A stretch of DNA of 64,000 nucleotides from NCBI GenBank assembly GCA_018350325.1, contig JAEVLN010000002.1:750162-814161 (forward strand), written 5' to 3'. The notes beneath the pieces were generated by a model. That model worked only from the letters and a program-made list of their open reading frames with translations. It was not told the origin of the DNA and searched no databases. Positions 23,438 to 34,624 of the stretch are shown in pieces. The DNA comes from Globodera rostochiensis (taxonomy: Eukaryota > Nematoda > Chromadorea > Rhabditida > Heteroderidae). Position 1 is the stretch's first letter, and each line of letters begins with the position of its first letter. Made by a program: the position numbers and the translations under genes.

Positions 23438-26400
23438 TCATCCGTCAAGGTAAAACAGTTGCCCACGATGCTTCTGGTCCGTGTCGAGCTGAAAAGAGAC
23501 GTGCAGCATTTAAAAGATAAAAAAGAAAATAATTAAAAAAGCATTTTTTTCGCATTTTTCGCACCTGCGACCCCATTTTGTTGATGCGCGGCCGGTGGCT
23601 TTCGTTGTCCCGACGAAAAGTGATGTCCAATTGGCCCAGGAAACGGTTCATTCCTTCCACCAGCGGCTGGGGACTAAATTCAAAAAACCCAATTTCGCAT
23701 TATTTCGGAATTTAATTTTAAAAAAAACGCCTTACGAATTTGCGGTCGCCTTTACAGCGGGTTGCCTGAAAATTCAAATAAAATAACATATTTTTAATCA
23801 AAAAATTCGTAATTTTTGAAAAAAACAGACCCGTCAAAAACGACAACTCTGTCGGCCAAATACGTGGACATTATGAAGTCATGTTCCACAATGAATGCGG
23901 TCTTCTTTGCGTGGAGAATGAATCTGTGAACACAGAAAATTTTTTAAAAAACGATGAGAGAAATTGGGGGGGGGGGGCATCGACTGACCGTTTAATGACT
24001 TTGGCAGCGTGCAATCGCTGCTCGGAGTCCAGGTACGCGCTGGGCTCGTCGATCAGGTACACATCCGCCACCTTGCCAAGACAGAGCGTGATCGCTGTGA
24101 TCAAGGAGTAAAGGGAGTTATCATCGATCACACAAAATGATGCGAAAAAATTATTGATTTTCTTTTGAGCTACCGCCTTAGCTGGCTCTTTAATTCCATT
24201 TAAAAAATAACAACAAGAAAAAGTGGCTAATAACAACATTAAAAAACTAACCAACTCGCTGCAGTTCTCCTCCAGACAAATTTTGAACCTTTAATTAAAA
24301 ATAAAATATATTTTAACATAATTTTCCACCTCAAAGTCGATGATGTTTTCAATGTTAAGCGGGTTCAGCACGTCCGTTTTGAACTGCGGATGGACGAACA
24401 TTGCCGGGATTTTTTGTAGCAACAATTGCCTGACTGAAAAATGTGCGACTGTTTTTTTTTAACTTTTTATTATAATAAAATTATAAATTAAATAATAAAA
24501 CAAATTTTGGTGAAAAACAATTCTTTCGAGCAAATTTTGGCGAACTTTAGGTGCCAAATTTGGGTACATGTCAATACTCCGTGACTCGCCGATAATAGTT
24601 TATTCCTGCTTATCTAATGTAAAATTTAGTTCTGGAAACAGGACAAACTATTATCGGCGAGTTGAACTGTTCCAACAAATATTGTACTAGTTCAATAACA
24701 ACATTGAACCAACCAACCCTTTAACCGTCAAAAATATGCACAACTAACCCAAAAAAATACATTTATTTTTTTGATTTGAAGGGAGGCGCAAAAAAATCTG
24801 AGAAACAATCCATTCTCCTCCTCTTCCTTACCGGTGCCCTCAAATTTCGGTGCAATTTTTTGCGGTTTGTACGAGATGGACAGCTCGGGCACCTCCGTGT
24901 CGGATGACGTTGGTTTCAGTTGTCCCGCCAAAATGCTTTAAAAAAATAGGTATTTATCAAAATAAAAGCGTTCAATTTTAAACAAATAAAATTTTAATTT
25001 TTTTTTTAAAAACTCCCAAATTCACCGCTCCCGCCCTCTCACCGTATAAACGTCGTTTTGCCCGTCCCGTTCTCGCCCAGCAACACCACAATTTCGGAGT
25101 CGGTGAATTCCCCACGGCAAATGTTCAGCTGAAGAATTAAAAAGCGACTGAATGAGACGGCACGACAATAAATTACTTAATTAGGTAGTTAATGCCTTAG
25201 ATAACTGCCACTTTTGGCCCACATTTTGTCAAAAAAACATTTTCAGCAACCGCCACTTTTTACAAGTACCTGAAACTGTTGTTTGACCCCCACTTCGTAC
25301 GTCATGTTCGGGTAGTCGTAGTTCGAACTGCGCTTCACCTCCTCCTTGTCCTCGGACACTTTGAAGGACAGGGCGGTGTCTCTAAAAATCCAATACAACA
25401 TATTTTTACAAATACTTAGTAAGCCCCTACGACGGAACTGAGATTGGACCAGTCACTTAAACTCGGGAATCCCAATTCCCGATAAGGGCCATCCAGATCC
25501 AACCGTGGTTTTCAAAGCTCTGCACTAATTTAAAATTAATCCATTTTTGCACAATCCGGGCAAAATAAATTTGGGCCAAATTCCGAATCATCAACCGATC
25601 GATCGAACACCAAAACCAAACCAAACAAAATCATTGACCGGAAACGCATGTTCTCGGAAGGGATGAAGCCGTCCAGGAACTGGTTGATGCCCTCGCGCAC
25701 ACCGCTCGGCAACGTCACCACACCGTACGCGCCCGGCACGCCGTACAGCAGGCAGATGAAGTCGGACAGATAGTCTAGCACGGCCAAGTCGTGTTCAACA
25801 ACGATGACATAACTGTGGACATTGAGAAATTTCCCATAGAATTTTTCGATTAAACAAACTCCGAAAGTGCCCATCATGCTAACCCGATCAACCCCGGCCT
25901 TTAAATTTGAGCAAATTTTTGCCAAAAAGTTTACCAAAGGTTCACTTCTGACCAATCAACGCAGTCTCTGATCACTACTGATCAAAAACTTGTAACAACC
26001 ACTCACTCACTTTTGATCAGTCAGCAGCTCTCTGATCACTCGGGCAGCGGTCAGCCGTTGCCGAACGTCCAGGTAGCTGGACGGCTCGTCAAACATGTAA
26101 ATGTCTGCCTTTTGTACTGCCGCCATAGCAATTGCTGTGTGTGTAAAAATTAGTATTTTTTAAATAAAAAGAAAATCTCAAAGACCCAACCCTTGCTTGT
26201 TTTTTTGTTCAAATTTAAAACAAAAAAAATTCAAATTAATCAAATAATGATTTTTGCTCACCAAACCGTTGCAATTCACCGCCTGACAATTGGTCAACCT
26301 CGCGCTCCAGTAAATGTTGAAGTTCTGCGAAAATTTCAATGAAAATATAATTGTTTAGTTTTTAATTTAATTTATAATTTAGTTAATTGAATTTAAATGA

Positions 26401-27932
26401 TCCCGAAAATCACTCCCCCCCCCGTCCAATCTGCTGAAGTTCCCAAATTTGAAGAATGCTAACCCATGTCTTTGATGATTTGGTCCACGTTGTCCTTCTC
26501 CGCTCGCTTCTGCAATATCTCGCCAACCAATTTCTGTGGCTGTTTTTCAAGATACCTAAAAATGGGAAAATGTTTATCAAAAAATGTTATCCGATCAAGT
26601 TGATCGGATCAACTGCTTGCAGACTTTGGAATTTGGTCGACGTATTGCGGCTTGGTGATCGCCTTGAATTTGTTCTCCAACAGTTTGGTGAAGTAGTTTT
26701 GCAGCTCAGAGCCGCGAAAATATTGTAGAATTGATGGCCAATCAGGCGAACTCTTAAAAGATTCAAAAAAATTATTTTTTCTCCTATTTTAAGGAAAATG
26801 TTTGAAACCCCAGAAAAGTTTGTCTCTCGAAATTTGGACAGAAAGCCCAAAAATGGAGAAGGGGTTTGTATGCAAAAAATCTTGAGAAACTCTAAAAGTT
26901 TCAAAAACCTTGAAATTGCCCAGGTTCGGCTTCAGCCGATTGGACAGAATGTTCAGCGCCGTGGACTTGCCGATTCCGTTGGTGCCGACCAGGCCAAGCA
27001 CGGAGCCAAGGCGCGGCGTGGGCAACCGATGCAGCTTGAACGAGTTGGCACTGTACCGATGCGTTGTCTCCCTCTCCAAATTGCTTGGCAAATTGATGAT
27101 CTGGATGGCCCCGTAGGGGCATTTCTGGAGAAGGAAGAAAAAAAGTGTAGAAAAATTTAAGCGTTTAAGATGGACAGTTTTTTGAAAATCTCGATTCCAT
27201 GATCGTAAAGTGCTTGCCATTTTTTCGAGAAAATGAAAACATTTTAGAGGAAATATGGGCATTCGTCAGGACAAAAAAATTTTCAAAAATTTTAATGCAA
27301 ACCTTCACACAAATGCCGCATCCGATGCATAGGACTTCGGAGATTTCCGCAATTTTTGACGTCGGTTCCACAGCAATGCACTGCTTTCCTTAAACCAATC
27401 ATTGGCAAAAAAAAAATAACATTGCAAATTCAATAAAAAAAAATCAAAAAAATGGATCAATACTAAAATTTAGGGTGGATTGATTTTTCAAAAAATGATT
27501 CAAAACATGTCAATTAGAAATTTATAAATTTGACGAATTTTCAATGAAAAAAAGGCCCCCAAATGAATCAAAATGTTGAGTAAAGTTGACTCCGAATTAT
27601 GTATATTACACTAATTTTTACCGATCCGCACGACGGGACAGTTCTTCTTGCACGCTTGCCCACAATTTTTCTTAAAAACAATTTAACTTAGCCAAAATTC
27701 AGTCGACCTATGCTTTGTGAATATTTTTTTAGGAGCTCGAAATTTTGTCATACTTTTCGCCTAAAAATTATTTTCTTTTTGGATTTCGGAAAGTAGCTAC
27801 GGTTTATGTTCGTATACCTATATTAATAAACATCCAACCAATAGTTTTTACACCTACCGGTTTGCATCGGTCCGGATTAACAATTGCAATCCGGGTAATC
27901 GACGATTGGACTTCAGGTTTATTCTTTTTCAT
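23438..27932 (-). CDS. abce-1: ABCE1 / Rli1 ribosome-recycling ATPase
   Basis: Nineteen GT-AG exons join in phase to 612 residues (human is 599): 27932-27858, 27670-27622, 27388-27303, 27124-26909, 26752-26625, 26555-26464, 26324-26262, 26134-26011, 25812-25639, 25381-25270, 25128-25043, 24935-24832, 24433-24330, 24288-24252, 24094-23989, 23923-23831, 23765-23736, 23673-23565, 23488-23438. The N terminus carries the two cysteine clusters for 4Fe-4S centres ([17 protein letters not shown] and [12 protein letters not shown]). Two ABC cassettes follow: Walker [10 protein letters not shown] (about residue 117) and GENGTGKTT (about 391), with LSGGEL signatures in exons 7 and 14 and Walker [10 protein letters not shown] and [13 protein letters not shown]1 splits 80S ribosomes after termination, in the cytosol. 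All motifs are intact. The start at 27932 gives the usual short lead to TRIAIV. It is divergent from the LKB1 gene. A copy of exon 11 lies at 38985-39136. Confidence 0.97.
24584..24662. mobile_element. 79-bp inverted-repeat element in an ABCE1 intron
   Basis: Perfect 18-bp ends (actcgccgataatagttt and its complement) around a 43-bp centre, inside the intron between exons 12 and 13. The size and structure suit a MITE. I could not define a clear target duplication. Confidence 0.45.
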
Positions 27933-28582
27933 CGTAATTCAAGCTTAATTAAGTTAAAAAAACAAATTGGTTTAATACAATCCCGCAAGAATTGGCAACT
28001 GGAGAAAGAATCGTCATGCGTCGGCACAGTTTTTTGTGCTTTCTTTTCGAAGAAAAAAAGTGCAACACTCTGCCCCCTCTTTCCTCTTCACTATTTTTTG
28101 ACCTTTTTTTTCATTGTCTGCCATATTCGGAAACAACGAACGAAAAATTTAAACTTGCAATGCCCCTCATTTACCGACTAGTAGTCTCTGTTGTGTCTGA
28201 TCGGATGATGGAGTCTTTTAGTCTTTCTGCACTAAAGTCCGGTAAACAAAAAATAATTTAGGGGAACGGCAATTCAAAATTTCGTGGGGGACTTGGACGG
28301 GATTCCCGCCTTTTCCCACTCCCGTAAAAATCCCGTTGGGTTTTTAACGAAACAGTCCCGAAGGAACGGGAAAAATTTGAGAGATTCGTCGGTGCCCGAT
28401 AGGGGCAGCCTTAAAAAATTTAGAAATTTAATCAAATTAAAATCCCGCATAATTTCTCCTAATGAAATCCCCACAAAAAAATAGCCGAGTCCATTTTCCG
28501 CACTCTTAGAGTGATGAGGGCAACGAAAAGAATGGAAGAGTTTCTCCCCCATTCAATTTCATTTATTGCAGCTCAACTCTTG
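27933..28582. promoter_or_regulatory. Divergent upstream region of ABCE1 and LKB1
   Basis: The ABCE1 start (27932, minus) and the LKB1 start (28583, plus) face away from each other across 650 bp, so the stretch probably holds both promoters. A ttattgcag just before the LKB1 start (28562-28570) could be a trans-splice acceptor. Around 28297-28420 are copies of a self-complementary gggattcccg motif that recurs elsewhere in the window. No TATA element is claimed. Confidence 0.45.
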
Positions 28583-31500
28583 ATGAATAATAATGAAAAT
28601 GAATTTCCTTCGTCGAGTGGCGAGGCACCGCCGTCGTATTGTCCCCAACCAACTTTTTCCGCTTCCTCCACTTCCATCCAAAACGGCGACATTCCCACAC
28701 AACAATTTGTTGGTGGGTACAAAATTAAAAAGATTTAATTTTTTTTTTGAATTTTTTAGCATCTTCTGCCAGTGCTTTGCTCAATTCACTCGTCGGTTCG
28801 TTCGTCGACTTCAATGATTATAAATGCAATCATTCTCCATCCAAAGCATGGACTTTTGGGACAAATTTTTTTTGGGTTTTCGAGGCCCTGGAAATTTAAA
28901 CATTTTCCTCAAAAGGTGGAATTTCACGTAAACGTTTTTTTCCTTCCGAGAGAATTGGGTTCATAATTCCAATCGCAGTCCCGAATACCCACATTCCCGA
29001 AAATTTAGGTGGGTTTCTTCTCAAATTCCGCCATTCCGGCCAAATTTTTATTTATTTTTTGTAAATGACTCGCCCTAAAAGCATCTCAATTCCCTTTGCC
29101 CTCTCTGTTTAGTTACGCCGGCGGATATTGTGAAAATGCGCTTGCCGAACCAATCGCGGCATTGCGCAGAGGGCGAATGCTTTTTGTTCTCCAACGGTTG
29201 TCCATTTTTGGCAATTGCATGAAAATTATGAATTTTTAGGAAAAAAGCCAAATTTAAGGCTTTCGAATCTCTGTAGCCAGGAAGCTGGTGATTTTTTCCG
29301 AGCTCTGTCCCGTCAACGGACCAAATTTTCCATTTTTGAATGATATGCGATGAGATCCAATGTCCAGAATTTAGAATATTTATCAGTTTTTGATGGAAAA
29401 TTTGCCCATTTTCATTTTTCGGTTGGAGTTGGGGGTTATCAATTTTATTTGTTCAGAAGAAGTGTTCATGGAGAAACCGCCAAAAATCATTGAAGAATAT
29501 TTGTTTGGCGATGTGATTGGCGAAGGTTCGTACAGCAAAGTGAAGGAGGTGATCCATGTGCGTACGCTGGTCAGGCGAGCCGTGAAAATTATTAAGGTTT
29601 TTTTTGTTGGTATTTTTAGGGAAATTTGAACGCAATATTTGAACGTACAGTAAATAAATTGTTTGCAAATTTTTCATAATTTAAACGGGTTCTTTGACAA
29701 TTTTGAATTTTTTCCGGCTTAGAGAAAAAAAAAATGTGTTCTAAATTCGGGGGGGGGGGGCGCGCATGGGCTTTCGTCTTCCTCAAAATTGATGCTTTTT
29801 TTCGAAACTTAAAAGTTTTCTTTAATTTTTAGGACAAACGGTTACGCAAAATTCCGGGCGGTGACCAAAATGTGCACCGGGAGATTGACGTGCTTCGTCG
29901 TCTCGACCATCGAAATGTTGTGAAGGTGGTCGACATTTTCAGGTACACAAAAATTTGAAAAAAAATTAATTTTTTGTTGCTCGAATTCAAAAAATATTAT
30001 TACCCCCGGGGTGCATTCATTACATATTTTAATTGGGGCACTAATAAAAATTTGTATAAAAAAAAGGACAATTATTTAGGGTGGAAACGAAGCAGAAGCT
30101 GTACATTGGTAAGGGCATAATTTGTAATATAATTTTGTGCAATTTTTCAGTGATGGAATTTTGCGTTTGCAGCCTTCAGCAAATGTTGCATAATTGTCCG
30201 GAAAAAATGTTGCCCGAATTTCAGGTGGGCAAAAAAAATGTTTTTTTTAAAATAAATTCAATTTTAAGGCTCATTTGTATTTCAAGCAGCTGATTGATGG
30301 TCTGTTTTATTTGGGTTTCCCCCCGATTACCCTTCAAAAATTGGCCCTAAATATTTTTAAAAAAAAACAATGTTTTTTGTTAATGATCTCCAAAAACCGA
30401 CTTGGGCCTGGGCGGATGTTTTTTTTGTTTTGGCGCATTTTTCTATCAAATATTGAGCTTTCGACAAATGCCGTGGCACTCGTTTGACCCCTAATATCCG
30501 GGAGGAATATCTCCGGGTGTTTTTTGCATTCTGATGCCCGGGGGGGGTCGGGTGGAAAAGACGATTTCCCTTCTTATACTTGATTTTTGTTCAATAATGC
30601 ATGTGCGTCCTAAACATGTTGTTAAGGGCTTGACTTTTTGCACACCAAACGTATCATTCACAAGGACATCAAGCCGGGCAATCTGTTGTTGAGCTTGGAC
30701 GGCATACTGAAGATATGCGATCTGTAGGGACAACTTTTAAAAATAAAATTGATTATTTATAAGTTTCAAAAAGCGAAGTGTCGAAATTTTTTTTTTCATT
30801 TATAAAAATTTACAATATTTAGTTTTTTTTAAATGTGCGCATTTTTAGGGGTGTCGCCGAGTTGATGGAATCCGTTGGCGATTGGTGTACACTTGTCCAA
30901 GGTTGGGCTGGTTGAGGCCAATTTTACGAAAAAAAAATTTATAAGAAATTTTAAAATAATGTAATTTAGGCACACCAAAGTTCCAACCGCCCGAAGTGGT
31001 CTCCGGCACACAGAAAAGGTTTAGGTGAGTTGTTTTTTTTGTTTGGAATTTACATTGTTTTGGAAATTATTTTTTCTCCTTAAAAAACAGGGGTCGTCTG
31101 GTGGACATTTGGGCGTGTGGCGTCACACTTTACAACCTGGTCAGGTAAAGAGCCCATTTGTTTGTTTGTTTTGTATTATATTTAAAATTGGGGCGGTTCA
31201 AGAACGGACTGTTTTTATGCATTCTCCGATTTGTAAAAATAGTTTTGATTAAAAAAATTGTCCGGTCCTGTGGAGGAGTGTAACAGAAGGTTCGGCACGA
31301 TTTAGTACATGCACGGCAAAATCGGAATTTATAAATGGTCACAGGCTGTTGAGCCTGGGCCTGGATTTCGGCTAAAATTTATTGTACCAAAAGTGGCCGG
31401 CATCGGGGTGCCGGAAAATTCCCACGAGATGCCGTTAGAGCCCGGTACGTGGAAATTCCGGCTCGGGATGCCGATCCTGAGCAGGACATCAAAATAATGC

Positions 31501-33293
31501 AAAATATATTGGATTTTTTAAAATTTCAATTTTTCCAGCGGTTGCTACCCGTTCGACGGCGATGTGATAATGAAGGTATTTTTGTTGTTTTTGTGTTTTC
31601 CGAAAAAATTTTGCTTTATTTGAAATTTTGTTTTAATTTGTGGGCAATTTCTTAAGGGCCAATACACACACAAAAAAAAATTCTTTTGATTTAATGGAAA
31701 ATTGTTTCTTTTTGAAAAGTTTTTTGTAGCTCTTTGAAAACATCACGACGGCACCGCTGCAAATGCCGCCCACGCACATTTCGGCACCGCTTGAACAGCT
31801 GCTCGTCGGTGTGCTACAAAAGGAGCCGGAGAAGCGCTGGGACACACTGAAAATACGGACGAGCAAATGTACGTGCTGATCAAGCATAACTTGATGGCAC
31901 TGCTGAAAGGATTGCTTTAGAAGCGATTACGAGTTTTGAATGAGCAAACCCACAAAAATGGGGGGGGGGGAGTTCCTAAATTTTTGGGGTTTTTGTGGCC
32001 GCTCCCGCAAAGCCTAAATTCCCTTATATAATATATATATAAAATAAAATTTTGTTGTTATAATTATGATTTTTTCAGGGTTCACTGCAGTGCATCATAT
32101 TGTAAGTGTGCAATTGTATTTTTTGGGTTGAGAGGGGGTACAGAATTAAAAAAAAAGTGGGAATCGGAATTCCGGCTACAAATAAACATCCTGGATTGTT
32201 TAATGAAACAAAACAAAATATAAAATGATGTCTAAGCATGTGACACATCGTCTCTGAAACAGACGGTTTTAAGTTCAGGATTTTAAGACTTTTACCAGAA
32301 TTAGGAATTTTGTCTGTGTGGACTTTTACCCTTTGCCGTCATAATTCCAATCCGCGGGTGTTGACTTTCCATTGCACAAATACTTCCAGGATAGTGCCCG
32401 CATTGTCCGCGTGCCGCCGATCAAAGACATTCCGGCCCACCATCCGCTGGGCATCTACGACGCACTGCACCAACTCTATGGCCAACAAGTAGATGACGAA
32501 CAAATGCAACAGGAGGTTGACGAGGCGGCGGCTGGACAACAGCAATGGCTTACAAATGGAGCCAACGGAGAACGACAACAAATGCAGTTGCAGAAGCAGC
32601 AACAGTTGATGCAGTCCAAACAGCAGCAACCTGGTTGTTCAGATTCTCACAATTCTTGTTATTCGTTCGAAAACAAATTTTGTTTAGGGTTGGCAAGAAG
32701 TTGCTCAAAATTTTGACACTTTTTTCATTAGATTTTGCTTTTACCCTCCAGGGTTGAATGGCGGTAGCGATGGCAAACATTGGAACCGACTGTTGGAGGC
32801 GGACGGCAACGCTGTGATGAGGAGGATGGATTTGTTGGACAACAACTACGACAGCGACGACGACGATGAGTTTGAGCTGCAACCCATTTTGATCACAACA
32901 CCAACTGCTTCAGCAGCACCACAACACAACAACGGACGACGTGGACTTGGAGCAGTACCTGCTGACAGTTGTAGCAAAAAAGAGGTTAGTGGAAGTGAAG
33001 GAATTACCTAATTTGAGCGATTTGCAATCATATTTACATTTTTGATTAATTTGCCAAATCTACTGCTTCCCTATCCATAAAAGGCGCAAGACGTACAACA
33101 GCAAAAACATCCAACTGTTGTTGCTGCTGCATCCTTAGCAATCACTCACAGAGAGAGGAGGAAAATGTGGCAGCGCCGTTGCTGCTCCACCAGCCCCCTT
33201 TGTTTTGCGCTCATCTCTGTTGCCGTTGTCATTTTCGTCTCTGCTGTTGTTGCAATCGTTGTTTTTGTTGTTCCTGCCGTCCAGAAGCCCTGA
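28583..33293 (+). CDS. par-4: LKB1 / STK11 / PAR-4 serine-threonine kinase
   Basis: Kinase exons: 29457-29596, 29833-29942, 30080-30108, 30151-30224, 30269-30299, 30627-30723, 30849-30901, 30970-31024, 31091-31144, 31539-31575, 31730-31868, 32079-32101, 32390-32633, 32752-32984, 33084-33293. All are GT-AG and in phase. The 5' exons (28583-28712, 28760-about 28795, 29113-29196) are provisional; with them the protein is about 592 residues. Motifs: GEGSYSKV loop, AVKIIK lysine, HKDIKPGN catalytic loop, DLG in place of DFG (an LKB1 trait), QPPE. LKB1 activates AMPK-family kinases and sets cell polarity. The C-terminal region has an acidic DSDDDDEFE stretch. It ends not in a CAAX box but in a basic/Cys segment followed by about 25 hydrophobic residues ([11 protein letters not shown]...). 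Exon 32079-32101 (7 codons) is the least certain internal exon. Confidence 0.93.
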
Positions 33294-34624
33294 GGGGAGA
33301 TAAATTCATGGAGTTGAGAGTTGTTTGTGCGCTGGAGGGGAGGGAGGAGGAGGGACTGACACCCGTAGGCATCCAAGAATTTTTCCAGAATTCCGGCCGA
33401 AATTTTTGACTCCCCCCCCCCCACCGGTAAGCCAATGTTCTGAACTGCTCGATCGTGACCAGAATGGAATTGCAAAAAAGTTTAACTCCCTCAACCCTTC
33501 CCACCCCCATGCAGCCAAAAACTCTTGAAGGCCTTGCTCTTATCGTCCGTGTACTTATAATCAATCTATTATAATATTTACTATTATCCCACTTCTTCTA
33601 TTTCAGCCGTCATTTTTTTGTTTTTTTGTTAGTCGATGTAAAGAGATGGTCGGCCATTGGTTCAATTTTAGACCAAAATTTGCGACAAAAAAAATGTTGA
33701 AGAACAATGCAAAAACGCAAAAAAGTGAACATTTTTTAACCAAATTTGTGTATTTTATTGCAGAAAATTTGAATGCCATGAAGCCAAAAATTTATTCGAA
33801 TTATTTCAACAAATTTAGGCACACTTCATTCAAATAAATTTGTTCGATCTTTCCAGTAAAACGTAAATATTGTATTCAACACAACAATTCAATTCATTCT
33901 CTCCTCTGCTGCATGGCATGGTGTAAATTGTTGCCATTTTTGTTTGGTTGTTTTTTATGCTTTCCATCACAATTTATGTACACTCCTCTCAAACCGGCGC
34001 ATGTACTGCTCCAATGTGTGGTGGCCAGAACAATTATTGGTGTTGTTGTTGTTGCAGTTACTGTTGTTTGTTTTTTGAGGGAAAATTGGTTTCCATTTTC
34101 AGAATGTGGGTTTGGTTGTCGGCTGCTCATTGAATATTCAAATGATTATATTGCTTGAATCCTCAAATACTGAACCCCCCAGGTGACCCAATCTTTCCAA
34201 AATTTTTAGTTAACCAAAATCAGGCCCAATTTTTTTTTTTTTGTTGGTTAGCTGAAATCAACCCCCAATTTGTCAAAGCTGAACTGAAATTTCGTTCCGT
34301 TAAAAGCCGACAACCACCCCCCGCCCATCCCATACATTTGACCCATCCGAACCATTACCAATCAACCAACCAACATATATTGAATAATGTTTGTCCGTGT
34401 GTGTGTTTATACAGAAAGAAAAATGGTATTCTCATTCACAATCTGTGGGTGTATAAAGCGGCAGCAAACTTTGTCAATTTTTTTAAATTTTTTATTTATT
34501 CTTCATCCGATTCCCTTGATTTTGATTTTGATGAAATATATTTTAATTTACTCTTTTCCATTTATTCATCACAATGTTTTAGAGGTTTTATTTAAACGAC
34601 GTTCTGTTGTGCATTCTGGACTGG
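33294..34624. other. Spacer between LKB1 and EB1
   Basis: LKB1 3' region and EB1 5' region. It contains a C-tract at 33411-33422 and AT-rich DNA. Frames here, such as 34155-34595, are A/T- or Phe-rich and show no family pattern. No additional gene is supported. Confidence 0.5.

Noticed and set aside
30300..30626. Alternative LKB1 exon reading through GLFYL at 30300-30314
   Set aside because: Ending the exon at GAT-G (30299) and resuming at 30627 restores the conserved [15 protein letters not shown] in phase; the intronic GLFYL is coincidental or an ancestral duplicate.
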